A stretch of DNA of 52,430 bases from JAAYJT01 sp037446395 (GTDB lineage Bacteria > Bacteroidota > Bacteroidia > Bacteroidales > JAAYJT01), in contig JBBIIP010000021.1 in NCBI GenBank assembly GCA_037446395.1, positions 1-52,430 of the forward strand, in the 5' to 3' direction. Below the pieces are notes generated by a model. It was given only the letters and a program-made list of their open reading frames with translations. It did not search any database and was not told the origin of the DNA. How positions within the stretch are numbered: position 1 is the first letter of the stretch; the number at the start of each line of letters is the position of its first letter. The translations under genes were made by a program, and so were the position numbers. Shown in pieces: positions 17,038 through 26,373 of this stretch.

Positions 17038-18047
17038 TCTGCGCCTCCCTCTTTCGATTGAACAGGATCCGAAACGGGTTCAACAACCGAAACCGCTTCG
17101 GGCAAAACGGGTATGGTTGTTTTAACAAAATCAAGCGCTTCGCTGAAGCTCCTTTCATGCTCATCGGGAAGTGGTTGGCTTTTAGCAAATTTTACCAGGT
17201 CAGCACGGACTAACATATCTTCAAGCAGCGAAGCAGCTTTGGATTCAATATTTATCTGGGCTGCTTTTGCAAGAATCTCTGTCGTAGTCATTTCAAGAGC
17301 TAAAAATTGAAACCGGTTTTCAATGTATTTTCGAACAATATCTGTTAACTCACTATGATATTCTTTCACCCTTCCATTCTGCCACAAGCGTTTGGTTCTC
17401 AAATCTTCAAGCTCATCGAATGCAATGCGGTGCGGTGGAATCGCAGGTTTCTTCGGAAGTCGCACCAATGGTTTATTTTGCTTCCGTTTTTTCATATAAT
17501 ACCAGATTCCAAACGTTGCAAGTCCGAGAAGCAAGAATGGTATGACCCATTTTATTATTTCAAGAAAAGTATAAGGTGCGGACATTAGATTCTTAATGTC
17601 TTTGATCGGCTGATCTGGATCCACTTCAACACCACTTACATGGAGCAGCAACGGACTGCTCTCAAAATTTTGCCATGGATCATCATTCGAATTACGCAGT
17701 TTGAAAAGCAGGGGAGGAATGACATGATAGCCAGTATCGAATGAGGTGATTGTAATGTGTTGTGTAAGTAAGATTTTTGAATTATCTTTCGACACAATAG
17801 AATCAATACCGGTTTGGTTTACGATTTCTATAGAAGAACCGATCGTATCAGCAATCACAGGCCATAGGAAATGTTGGCCTCGATTAATTTCAAGGCGCAG
17901 TGTTAGTTTTGTTTGCCCACCGATTGCGATGGCGTTTGTATCAATTGCAACCTGGGGTTCAATATGCTTTGAAAATGCGTATAGATTGGTGGAAAAAGCT
18001 ATCGCAAACAAGTAAAAGTGAACTAACCTTCTTGAAAAAGTCCTCAT
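17034..18047 (-). CDS. Bat operon membrane protein (BatD-like/DUF4381-type)
   Basis: A 337-residue exported protein. A signal peptide (1-25) is followed by an Ig-like beta domain starting IEPQVAIDTNAIAIGGQTKL (about 30-150), one TM helix (about 165-185) and a cytoplasmic basic helical region containing the DIVRKYIENRFQ type segment (about 235-310). A protein with this layout regularly sits between DUF58 and BatA in Bacteroidota. It is probably a membrane partner of the MoxR/VWA complex; no enzymatic motif is visible. The acidic tail after about residue 315 is probably disordered. Confidence 0.85.
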   Translation of the reverse strand: MRTFSRRLVHFYLFAIAFSTNLYAFSKHIEPQVAIDTNAIAIGGQTKLTLRLEINRGQHFLWPVIADTIGSSIEIVNQTGIDSIVSKDNSKILLTQHITITSFDTGYHVIPPLLFKLRNSNDDPWQNFESSPLLLHVSGVEVDPDQPIKDIKNLMSAPYTFLEIIKWVIPFLLLGLATFGIWYYMKKRKQNKPLVRLPKKPAIPPHRIAFDELEDLRTKRLWQNGRVKEYHSELTDIVRKYIENRFQFLALEMTTTEILAKAAQINIESKAASLLEDMLVRADLVKFAKSQPLPDEHERSFSEALDFVKTTIPVLPEAVSVVEPVSDPVQSKEGGAE

Positions 18048-18080
18048 AAAATCATTTCCTCTAGCATCATTTCTTTCTAA

Positions 18081-18962
18081 TTATCTTCTTCTTTCTCTCG
18101 ATCGAAACAAAAACATCAACGCCTTGACATAATTTTGGTCAGTTTGAATCTGGGCCGCATCAATTCCTGATTTGGTGAATGCGTTGTTGATGTAATCGTT
18201 TGTATTTTGCCACCATTTGGAATACGCTTTTCTTGCCTCCCGACTCGAAGCATCAACCCATACAGGCCTATTGGTTTCTTTACTTATAAAATCAACCAGT
18301 CCCACAGCTGGAAGCACAGTTTCGCGAATGTCATAAATGCGAAGAGCAACCAAGTCGTGTTTGCGGGAAGATATACGCAAGGCTTCTTCAAAATTGGGGT
18401 CCAGAAAATCAGAAAGTAAAAAAACAATGGAGCGTTTTTTCAACGCATTATTCAGAAATCGTAAGGCTTCTGAGATATTTGTTTGCTGACTCCGGGGTTT
18501 AAAATCAAGGAGTTCTCGAATAATCCTTAGAATGTGTGTAGTTCCTTTTTTGGGTGGAATGAATTTTTCGATGATATCGCTGAAAAAGATCACTCCTACC
18601 CTATCGTTGTTTTGTATCGCTGAAAATGCAAGAACTGCTGCAATTTCGGTCATCAGTTCCTCTTTGAACTGCTTTCGGGTTCCGAATTCATTCGAACCGC
18701 TGACATCGATAAGCAGCATTACTGTTAGCTCACGTTCCTCATCGAAAACTTTGACATATGGATGGTTGAATCGCGCCGTTACATTCCAGTCAATCGAGCG
18801 AATATCATCCCCGTAGTGATATTCTCTGACCTCACTGAAAGCCATTCCTTTTCCTTTGAAGGCACTGTGATACTGCCCGGAAAAGATTTGGTTGGTCAGT
18901 CCGCGCGTTTTTATCTCTATCTGCCTTACCTTTTTTAGTATGTCCGATGTCTCAAACTGCAT
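18081..18962 (-). CDS. DUF58 domain protein (VWA-like) of the MoxR/Bat operon
   Basis: A 293-residue cytoplasmic protein. The diagnostic block FSEVREYHYGDDIRSIDWNV (residues 43-62) is the DUF58 signature. A VWA-like fold follows with LLIDVSGS (about 83-90) and FLLSDF. DUF58 proteins are regular partners of MoxR AAA ATPases. The gene is 10 bases downstream of moxR and 33 bases upstream of the next Bat gene. Confidence 0.94.
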   Translation of the reverse strand: MQFETSDILKKVRQIEIKTRGLTNQIFSGQYHSAFKGKGMAFSEVREYHYGDDIRSIDWNVTARFNHPYVKVFDEERELTVMLLIDVSGSNEFGTRKQFKEELMTEIAAVLAFSAIQNNDRVGVIFFSDIIEKFIPPKKGTTHILRIIRELLDFKPRSQQTNISEALRFLNNALKKRSIVFLLSDFLDPNFEEALRISSRKHDLVALRIYDIRETVLPAVGLVDFISKETNRPVWVDASSREARKAYSKWWQNTNDYINNAFTKSGIDAAQIQTDQNYVKALMFLFRSRERRR

Positions 18963-18972
18963 CCGGATGGGA

Positions 18973-19965
18973 TTAGGGTACTTCGATTGTGTTCAACACA
19001 TCATTGATGATATCCGTTGTTTGAATGTTTTCGGCTTCGGCTTCGTACGTCAATCCGATGCGATGCCTCAAAATATCATGTGCTACTGCCCGGATATCCT
19101 CTGGAATTACATAGCCTCTTCTTTTAATGAAGGCAAAGGATTTTGCAGCGAGTGCCATAAAAATAGATGCTCTTGGAGAAGCGCCATAGCTAATCATCCC
19201 TGAATACTTACCTAATTTATACTCGGCCGGATAGCGTGTAGCAAAAACAATATCAGTGATATAGTTTTCAATTTTCTCGTCAATGTACACCTCCCTTACC
19301 AGGGTTCTGGCATGCATAATCTCTTTCGGCGAAAGCACGGCCATATTTGTTGGAAGTTCATTTGTGATGCGCTGTCGAAGAATTTGTTTTTCTTCCTCTT
19401 TGCTTGGGTACGAAATCACCACTTTGAGCATGAATCTGTCAACCTGTGCTTCGGGCAAAGGATATGTTCCTTCTTGTTCGATGGGGTTTTGGGTGGCCAG
19501 CACCAGAAAAGGTTCTTCCAATGCATAGGTCTGGTCTCCGATGGTCACTTGGCGTTCCTGCATGGCTTCGAGCAATGCACTCTGAACCTTGGCTGGGGCA
19601 CGATTAATTTCGTCGGCAAGGATAAAGTTGGCAAAAATAGGGCCCTTGCGAACTACAAACTCCTCTTTCTTCTGGCTATAAATCATGGTTCCAATTAAGT
19701 CGGCGGGCAAGAGATCCGGAGTAAATTGTATCCGGCTGAACTTTGCCTTGATGGTGTTTGCCAAAGATGTAATAGCCAACGTTTTGGCAAGCCCTGGAAC
19801 TCCCTCGAGCAGGATATGACCATTGGAGAGTAGTCCGATCATCAGCCTCTCAACCATATGTTTCTGGCCAACAATTACTTTTTGCATTTCAAAGTTGATC
19901 AAGTCAACTATTGCACTTTCCTGCCTAATGCGTTCATTTAGTACTTTAATATCAATGTCTGGCAT
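18973..19965 (-). CDS. MoxR family AAA+ ATPase
   Basis: First gene of the Bat operon. It has Walker A GVPGLAKT, Walker B LADEINRAP, sensor 1 ATQNPIEQEGTYPLPEAQ and the C-terminal lid with YVIPEDIRAVAHDILRHRI. MoxR ATPases act as chaperones that assemble or activate VWA-domain partners, here BatA, BatB and DUF58. I start at the Met of MPDIDIKVLNE (330 residues) rather than the ATG at 20004. The upstream 13 residues look unlike the family, and a promoter-like TATTTTTG (19987-19994, minus strand) lies between the two starts, giving a leader of about 15 bases. Confidence 0.93.
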   Translation of the reverse strand: MPDIDIKVLNERIRQESAIVDLINFEMQKVIVGQKHMVERLMIGLLSNGHILLEGVPGLAKTLAITSLANTIKAKFSRIQFTPDLLPADLIGTMIYSQKKEEFVVRKGPIFANFILADEINRAPAKVQSALLEAMQERQVTIGDQTYALEEPFLVLATQNPIEQEGTYPLPEAQVDRFMLKVVISYPSKEEEKQILRQRITNELPTNMAVLSPKEIMHARTLVREVYIDEKIENYITDIVFATRYPAEYKLGKYSGMISYGASPRASIFMALAAKSFAFIKRRGYVIPEDIRAVAHDILRHRIGLTYEAEAENIQTTDIINDVLNTIEVP

Positions 19966-19986
19966 GGCTAAAATTTTATTTTTTGG

Positions 19987-19994
19987 CAAAAATA
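19987..19994 (-). promoter_or_regulatory. possible Bat operon promoter -7 element
   Basis: The minus strand reads TATTTTTG, a TAnnTTTG match, 22 bases before the preferred moxR start. There is no clear -33 partner. If real, it drives the seven-gene operon down to batE. Confidence 0.35.
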
Positions 19995-20105
19995 GCCAAC
20001 ACATCGTGTTCGGGCCTACCTAAGGCTGTTAAAAATTGTTAAACGCTTCGACAGGAAACCTGTTGGAGGAGAGGTTTGCTTGGTGAGAAAGGAATGGGTG
20101 ATAAC

Positions 20106-20141
20106 ATAAAAATTGCGGCTGCAGGAATCTGCAGCCGCAAT
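20106..20141 (-). terminator. Rho-independent terminator of the hppA-gcvP unit
   Basis: A perfect 12 bp stem, ATTGCGGCTGCA (20112-20123) pairing with TGCAGCCGCAAT (20130-20141), has a 6-base loop. On the minus strand it is followed by TTTTTATG. It lies 20 bases beyond the gcvP stop. Confidence 0.85.
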
Positions 20142-20161
20142 ATGAAAACACTTAAATTATC

Positions 20162-23053
20162 TTACGCTGAGTAGTTTCCAGGAGATAATTGGCATGTGCA
20201 TACAAGGTTCCGATCGCCAAAAGCATCATCAATTCTTGTTACCGGTGGCCAGTACTTATCTTGCTTCAGGTAAGGCGCTGGAAATGCTGCTGTCTCCCGG
20301 GAATAAGAATAAGAAAGAGAATACTCGTTTTCAACAACCATCGCGCAGGTATGCGGTGCATTTGCCAGCGGGCTGTTTATCTTCTGGGTCTTTCCTTCTT
20401 CAATATCCCTGATTTCCTGTCGGATAATCCTCATGGCATCAATGAAGCGGTCAAGTTCAGATAAGGGTTCGCTTTCGGTCGGTTCGACCATGAGAGTACC
20501 TGCAACCGGAAAGGCCACGGTTGGTGCATGGAATCCAAAATCCATGAGGCGCTTTGCGATATCAAGTACTGAGATATCAGCCGATTTGCTGAACATGTTA
20601 CAATCAAGGATCATTTCGTGCGCGATTCTTCCTTGTTGGCCGACGTAAAGAATCTTATAATCATCCTCCAATTTGGTTTTCAAATAATTAGCATTTAGTA
20701 TTGCGTATTTCGTAGCTTCGGTTAACCCACATCCTCCAAGAAGTTTTATATAGGCATACGAAATAGTGAGCACCATGGCACTGCCAAAGGGGGCCGAAGC
20801 CACTGTCAGGTTACTTTTCTCGCCACCGGTTTTCACAAGTGGGTGATTCGGAAGAAATGGTACCAGATGGCTTGCAACACAAATCGGACCTACGCCTGGC
20901 CCGCCCCCACCATGAGGAATGGCAAAGGTTTTATGAAGATTGAGATGGCACACATCGGCACCAAGGAGGCCAGGATTGGTGAAACCTACCTGTGCATTCA
21001 TATTGGCACCATCCATGTAAACCTGCCCACCGTGATTGTGTACGGTCTGAATAACCTCAAGGATGGTTTCTTCAAAAACACCATGGGTAGACGGATATGT
21101 AACCATCAGTGCAGCCAGCTCATGGCTGTATTGTTCAGCTTTTTGGCGTAGGTCTGCTACATCAACATTTCCGAATGAATCAGTCTTGACGACCACTACC
21201 TCCATGCCAGCCATTGCGCTGCTGGCAGGATTTGTTCCATGAGCCGAGGCAGGTATCAAACAAATATTACGATTACCCTGGCCGATGCTCTTTAAATAGG
21301 CCCTGATGGCAAGCAGACCGGCATACTCGCCCGATGCTCCGGAATTCGGCTGAAATGATACGGCTGCAAAGCCGGTTATCTCGCAAAGGTCTTTTTCAAG
21401 TTGTTGAATCAGTTCATAATATCCGGCTGCTTGCTCCTGTGGAACAAAGGGATGTATGCAGCCAAACTCAGGCCAGCTCATGGCAAACATCTCAGAAGCA
21501 GCACTTAGCTTCATTGTGCAAGAACCCAATGGAATCATTGTGCGATTGAGCGCAAGGTCACGGTTTTCAAGCTTTTTCAGAAACCTCATCATTTCAGTTT
21601 CATTGTGATAGCGATTAAAAACCGGATCGTTAAGAAACTTGCTATGACGTTGCAGGGAGGCATCGAAAGTTGTGAGTAAACCACAAACTTCAGGATCGCA
21701 AACAAATTCTGACCAGTTTTTATGATTTGCTTCGGCAAAAATTTTGAGAACGATATTTACATCCTCCAAGGTTGTGATTTCGTCAATACTAATTCCAATA
21801 TGCCGGTCATCAATTTTTCTGAAATTAATTCTGTGCTCCTGTGCTTTTTCGTGTATGGCCTGAGCATCAGAACCGGTAGGTAGTTCGATATTCAGGGTAT
21901 CGAAAAATTGTTCATTTAGTTGTTTATAGCCATATTTTGCAATCTCCTGGGCAAGAACCGCCGTCAGAATATTAATATGTCGGGCGATTTTGTATAAACC
22001 ATTCGGTCCATGATAAACGGCATACATGCCTGATAAGATTGCCAATAAGGCCTGTGCCGTACAGATGTTGGAAGTGGCTCGTTCGCGTTTAATATGTTGT
22101 TCGCGTGTCTGCAAGGCCATCCGCAGGGCGCGGTTTCCTTTGGAATCAACTGAAACACCAATAATTCGACCTGGAATAAAGCGTTTGTATTCTTCTTTTG
22201 TAGCAAAGAACCCAGCATGCGGCCCGCCGAACCCCATAGGTAGCCCAAAGCGCTGAGTGGATCCGACAACAACATCAGCTCCCCATTCGCCGGGAGGCGT
22301 AAGCAAAGTGAGGCTTAGAAGGTCGGCTGCAATAGCAACGGCAACATTTTTTTCTTTGGCTTTGCCAACAAGCTCCCGATAATCCCGAACAGTGCCTCGC
22401 TCATCAGGAAACTGGAGCAACATGCCAAAAACCTTTTCCGAAAAATCGAAGTGGCTGCATGCCTCTTCTACAATTTCTATACCCAGGGGTTCAGCACGGG
22501 TTTGCAAAACAGCCATGGTCTGAGGAAAAACATATTTACTGACGACAAACTGGTTGGCGTTGCTTTTGATTTTATCCCTCGATCTGGCATTATGCAGCAT
22601 AATCATGGCCTCTGCCGCTGCGGTGCCTTCATCGAGCAAAGATGCATTTGAAAGTGCCAGGCCGGTCAGGTCAGAGATCATTGTCTGATAAATAAGAAGG
22701 GCTTCAAGTCGTCCTTGAGAAATTTCTGCCTGATAAGGAGTGTAGCTTGTATACCAACCCGGATTTTCAAGAATATTGCGTTGAATAACCCCTGGCATGA
22801 TGGTATTATAGTAACCAAGCCCAATCATAGACTTGAAAACCTTGTTTCTAGAACCTAAGGTTTTAAGGTGGGTAATCAGTTCAAATTCATTGAGTCCGGG
22901 AGGTAATTTCAATGCATTTTTGAGACGAATGGCTGATGGGATGGTTTGTTGAATAAGTTCATCAAATGAATCAGAACCAATGGCTTGAAGCATTTGTTTC
23001 GCCTCGTCAACAGTTGGGCCGTTGTGACGTGAAATAAAATTATCCGTAATCAT
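20162..23053 (-). CDS. gcvP: aminomethyl-transferring glycine dehydrogenase (P protein), single chain
   Basis: PLP-dependent decarboxylase of the glycine cleavage system. It passes the aminomethyl group of glycine to lipoylated GcvH while releasing CO2. At 963 residues it is the full-length fused form with both halves: FISRHNGP at the start, LLDEGTAAAEAM in the first half, NRTMIPLGSCTMKL and NLHKTFAIPHGGGGPG with the PLP-binding Lys in the second. gcvT and gcvH are not in the window. It lies 28 bases after the membrane pyrophosphatase gene and is probably co-transcribed with it. No glycine riboswitch fold is evident upstream. Confidence 0.98.
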   Translation of the reverse strand: MITDNFISRHNGPTVDEAKQMLQAIGSDSFDELIQQTIPSAIRLKNALKLPPGLNEFELITHLKTLGSRNKVFKSMIGLGYYNTIMPGVIQRNILENPGWYTSYTPYQAEISQGRLEALLIYQTMISDLTGLALSNASLLDEGTAAAEAMIMLHNARSRDKIKSNANQFVVSKYVFPQTMAVLQTRAEPLGIEIVEEACSHFDFSEKVFGMLLQFPDERGTVRDYRELVGKAKEKNVAVAIAADLLSLTLLTPPGEWGADVVVGSTQRFGLPMGFGGPHAGFFATKEEYKRFIPGRIIGVSVDSKGNRALRMALQTREQHIKRERATSNICTAQALLAILSGMYAVYHGPNGLYKIARHINILTAVLAQEIAKYGYKQLNEQFFDTLNIELPTGSDAQAIHEKAQEHRINFRKIDDRHIGISIDEITTLEDVNIVLKIFAEANHKNWSEFVCDPEVCGLLTTFDASLQRHSKFLNDPVFNRYHNETEMMRFLKKLENRDLALNRTMIPLGSCTMKLSAASEMFAMSWPEFGCIHPFVPQEQAAGYYELIQQLEKDLCEITGFAAVSFQPNSGASGEYAGLLAIRAYLKSIGQGNRNICLIPASAHGTNPASSAMAGMEVVVVKTDSFGNVDVADLRQKAEQYSHELAALMVTYPSTHGVFEETILEVIQTVHNHGGQVYMDGANMNAQVGFTNPGLLGADVCHLNLHKTFAIPHGGGGPGVGPICVASHLVPFLPNHPLVKTGGEKSNLTVASAPFGSAMVLTISYAYIKLLGGCGLTEATKYAILNANYLKTKLEDDYKILYVGQQGRIAHEMILDCNMFSKSADISVLDIAKRLMDFGFHAPTVAFPVAGTLMVEPTESEPLSELDRFIDAMRIIRQEIRDIEEGKTQKINSPLANAPHTCAMVVENEYSLSYSYSRETAAFPAPYLKQDKYWPPVTRIDDAFGDRNLVCTCQLSPGNYSA

Positions 23054-23081
23054 TTGAAGAGATTATGCAATTTTCAGGTCA

Positions 23082-25397
23082 TCAGAATCCAAACAGATTC
23101 TGAAGTAATTCAACGATCATACGGTTCAAACCGATTGTGGTTCCGACAAAAACAATGCTTACCATACTCATAAGTTTGATGAGTATATTGATGCTGGGGC
23201 CGGAAGTATCTTTGAATGGGTCGCCAACTGTATCTCCAACCACGGCCGCTTTGTGTGGATCTTTTCCTTTTCCGCCAAGATATCCCGACTCAATGAATTT
23301 CTTTGCATTGTCCCAGGCTCCACCCGAATTGGCCATCATAATTGCCAGAATGAATCCCGTGGTCAAAGTTCCGGCGAGTAGTGCTACAACCGAGGCAGGG
23401 CCAAACAAGATTCCAACTACAATCGGAGTGATAATAGCAAGAAGCGAAGGAGCGATCATTTCTCGTTGTGCGCCCACTGTGCTAATCTGGACACAACGGG
23501 CATAGTCTGGTTTTTCTGTTCCTTCAAGAATGCCGGGTTTTTCTTTGAATTGCCTGCGGACTTCTTCGACCATTGCTTTTGCAGCACGGCCAACGGCTCC
23601 CATTGACATGGACGAAAACACAAATGGTAGCACCGCACCCAAAAATAACCCGATAAGAACCATTGGGTTCAAAATATTAATGCTCAATCCATAGAGGCCT
23701 TGTTCAAGAACCAGAAATGAGTCATACCCTACTTTTTCAGCTGAGCCATATGCCGTAATCCACCCTGCTTCATTGATTTTATCAAGATGGAGGGCTTCTA
23801 GAATTTTGTGTCCATATTCGGCCAGCAATGCCAATGCGGTAAGCGCTGCACTGCCTATTGCAAATCCTTTCCCGGTAGCAGCCGTTGTATTTCCCAGCGA
23901 GTCAAGGGCATCGGTGCGGCGTCTGACTTTTGGATCGAGGTGGGCCATTTCAGCAATTCCGCCAGCGTTATCGGCCACCGGTCCGTAAGCATCCGTTGCG
24001 AGCGTGATGCCAAGTGTGCTAAGCATACCCACGGCAGCCAGCCCAACACCATAAAGCCCGAACATGCCTCCTCCTGCGAAGAAATATGCTCCAAGAGTAG
24101 CGATAACTATAGTAACCACAGGGATAGCAGTAGATTTCATCCCAAGAGAAAGTCCACCAATGATCACTGTTGCCGGACCGGTGGTAGCAGTATCGGCCAA
24201 CTTTTTTGTTGGACTATAATTGTCGGATGTGTAGTATTCAGTAAAATAGCCAATAATGTTCCCTGCAAGCAGGCCGACCATCATCGAGGCCCACAGCCCT
24301 ATTTTTTCCAGCCCTAATAAGCCCCATACAATGAAGAATGAGGCAACTGCAATCATGGCTGTACTGGAGTAGATTCCGGTGCGCAATGCCTGGAGCAGGG
24401 TTTTCTGGGTTGCGTCTTCTTTCGTACGAACCAGGAATGTACCAATAATGGATGCTAGAACAGCTACTACCGCAACCAAAGCTGGTAGCTCTATATAACG
24501 GATTACCTGGGCTTCTTGCCCGAGTCCGTATGCTCCAACAGCACCTAAGGCCATGGTTGCAACAATCGAACCGACATAGCTTTCATAGAGGTCAGCGCCC
24601 ATACCGGCCACATCGCCAACATTATCGCCAACATTATCGGCGATGGTTGCAGGATTGCGTGGATCATCTTCCGGGATTCCGGCCTCAACCTTACCAACCA
24701 AGTCAGCGCCCACATCAGCAGCTTTTGTATAGATTCCACCTCCAAGACGAGCAAATAGAGCCATCGAAGAGGCACCCATTCCGAAGGTGATCATGATGGG
24801 AGGTATTTCATAAACAGGCACTTCAAACACATAGCGAAGCAAAATATACCAGATGGCCAGGTCAAGCAGACCCAGTCCGACAACTGTCATTCCCATCACG
24901 GTGCCTGAATTAAAAGCGACCCGAAGGCCGGAGTTTAGGTTAGTGGTAGCGGCTTGTGCTGTGCGACAATTCGCCTTTGTAGCAATCCACATGCCGATAT
25001 AGCCAGCCAACCCTGAAAAGAAGCCACCAGTAATGAAAGCAACCGGAACAAAAGGAGATAGCCAGCGTTCACCTGTAATTCCTGGTAATACCCAGGAGAT
25101 CAATCCAAGAAGAAGAAACAGTACAACAAAAAAGATTCCAACAACTTTGTATTGTTGGCGTAGGTAAGCCATTGCACCTTCCTGAATATATTTCGAAATT
25201 TCTCGCATCCTCTCATTCCCTGCATTACTTTTCAACACTTTTTTGGCAAGGAACCAGGCAAATAATAATGCAGCTGTTGAGCCAAGCGCAATTAAATACA
25301 TCAGGTCGAATCCGCCTTCACCGCCGGATTGTTGTGCCATCAAAGCAAAAGGGACGACCATCAAAAACATAAACAGAACAAGATGTTTCATTTTCAT
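23082..25397 (-). CDS. hppA: membrane-bound ion-pumping pyrophosphatase
   Basis: A 771-residue inner-membrane enzyme that couples hydrolysis of pyrophosphate to export of Na+ and/or H+. About 16 TM helices are expected. The PPi-binding motifs are visible: DVGADLVGKVEAGIPEDDPRN and DNVGDNVGDVAGMGADL (near residues 230-270), and VGDTVGDPFKDTSGPS near the C-terminus. The GNTTAATGKG motif has Ala where K+-independent enzymes have Lys, so it should be K+-dependent, and such enzymes in Bacteroidota are often Na+ pumps; ion choice cannot be read with certainty here. The first 22 residues resemble a signal peptide. It is followed closely by gcvP. Confidence 0.96.
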   Translation of the reverse strand: MKMKHLVLFMFLMVVPFALMAQQSGGEGGFDLMYLIALGSTAALLFAWFLAKKVLKSNAGNERMREISKYIQEGAMAYLRQQYKVVGIFFVVLFLLLGLISWVLPGITGERWLSPFVPVAFITGGFFSGLAGYIGMWIATKANCRTAQAATTNLNSGLRVAFNSGTVMGMTVVGLGLLDLAIWYILLRYVFEVPVYEIPPIMITFGMGASSMALFARLGGGIYTKAADVGADLVGKVEAGIPEDDPRNPATIADNVGDNVGDVAGMGADLYESYVGSIVATMALGAVGAYGLGQEAQVIRYIELPALVAVVAVLASIIGTFLVRTKEDATQKTLLQALRTGIYSSTAMIAVASFFIVWGLLGLEKIGLWASMMVGLLAGNIIGYFTEYYTSDNYSPTKKLADTATTGPATVIIGGLSLGMKSTAIPVVTIVIATLGAYFFAGGGMFGLYGVGLAAVGMLSTLGITLATDAYGPVADNAGGIAEMAHLDPKVRRRTDALDSLGNTTAATGKGFAIGSAALTALALLAEYGHKILEALHLDKINEAGWITAYGSAEKVGYDSFLVLEQGLYGLSINILNPMVLIGLFLGAVLPFVFSSMSMGAVGRAAKAMVEEVRRQFKEKPGILEGTEKPDYARCVQISTVGAQREMIAPSLLAIITPIVVGILFGPASVVALLAGTLTTGFILAIMMANSGGAWDNAKKFIESGYLGGKGKDPHKAAVVGDTVGDPFKDTSGPSINILIKLMSMVSIVFVGTTIGLNRMIVELLQNLFGF

Positions 25398-25732
25398 AGA
25401 GCAATAATTTAGATTAATATAAAGTAATAAAATGGATTAACTACACATACGGTATTGATATTGCACTCCATGCATGTAGAATGCTGGGAGCGAAAAGTAA
25501 AGCGGTGCAAATTTAGAAAAGTATTTTTGATCTTTGAGCACTTTGTTGCAATCACTTATAATAGGATTTCAACATATATCCTAAAACCTCTCTGCACAAT
25601 ATTTGTAATGATTTTACCTGGAGGATAAAATAAGTTTAACGAATCAATCTCGCGAATGATTAAAAATATAATTTTACATTTCTGAAAATTGTACCACACA
25701 TCCAAAAATGTGTCGTTGTTGTTTGCACCATC
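25398..25732. other. 335-base divergent intergenic region between hppA and the DUF151 gene
   Basis: This is the only gene-free stretch over 300 bases. It is AT-rich and should hold the promoters of both flanking units. On the minus strand TAAATTTG (25508-25515) is a candidate hppA -7 box with a leader of roughly 100 bases. On the plus strand TATTTTTG (25522-25529) is a candidate for the DUF151 side. Neither has a convincing -33 box. I see no small ORF or RNA gene. Confidence 0.5.
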
Positions 25733-26323
25733 ATGAAGAAAATCTTGCTTGATATTAAGGGACTTACGCTCAGCCAAACCCAAAGTGGTGCGTTTGCCCT
25801 TCTTCTCGAAGAAGTTGGAAGCAACAGGCGTTTACCTATAATTATAGGTACTTTCGAAGCCCATGCAATCGCCATCGAGATAGAAAAAATCAAACCAACA
25901 AGGCCGCTTACCCATGACCTATTTAAGAGCTTTGCCCTTGCATTTGACATCGAGTTGCGTGAGGTTGTCATTAACAAGTTTCAGGCTGGAGTTTTCTATG
26001 CAATGTTGGTTTGCCACGACGGTAAGCGTGAAGTAGAGATTGATTCTCGCACATCTGATGCAATCGCCCTTGCGCTTCGGTTTGGTTGTCAGATATTTAC
26101 TTATGAACACATCATGTCAGAGGCAAGCATCCTCATTGAAGACGACAATGTAGAATCTACTTCAGATACCACAGAAGGTGACCCTGACGTGATGCAGGAA
26201 TTCACAGATGCTAATCTCTCCGTCCTTGAGGATTTGCTTCAAAAAGCCATCGAAGAAGAAGATTATGAGAAAGCCAGCCAAATTCGTGATGAAATAAAAA
26301 AAATGAAAAGAAATTATTCTTAA
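25733..26323 (+). CDS. bifunctional nuclease domain protein (DUF151) with UVR motif
   Basis: A 196-residue protein. Residues 1-130 are a DUF151 domain (SQTQSGAFALLLEE, RRLPIIIGTFEAHAIAIE, EIDSRTSDAIALALR), the family of plant and bacterial bifunctional nucleases. A linker is followed by a C-terminal UVR motif (about 160-195) with the EEEDYEKASQIRDEI pattern found in UvrB and UvrC interaction regions. The pairing suggests a role in nucleic acid repair or turnover, but the substrate is not established. It heads a plus-strand run leading to nucleotide metabolism genes; the next start is 50 bases away. Confidence 0.88.
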   Translation: MKKILLDIKGLTLSQTQSGAFALLLEEVGSNRRLPIIIGTFEAHAIAIEIEKIKPTRPLTHDLFKSFALAFDIELREVVINKFQAGVFYAMLVCHDGKREVEIDSRTSDAIALALRFGCQIFTYEHIMSEASILIEDDNVESTSDTTEGDPDVMQEFTDANLSVLEDLLQKAIEEEDYEKASQIRDEIKKMKRNYS

Positions 26324-26373
26324 GAATAAATTCACAAAGCATCATATCCAATTCAGCTCCTATTTCTTGAATT

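Noticed and set aside
22950..23081. Glycine riboswitch before gcvP
   Set aside because: Only 28 bases separate hppA and gcvP, too few for a glycine aptamer, and no conserved core is visible before hppA either.
23808..24317. 169-codon open frame on the plus strand within hppA
   Set aside because: It is antisense to conserved pyrophosphatase motifs, and its product is rich in Cys, Ser and His with no recognisable domain; a shadow of the real gene.
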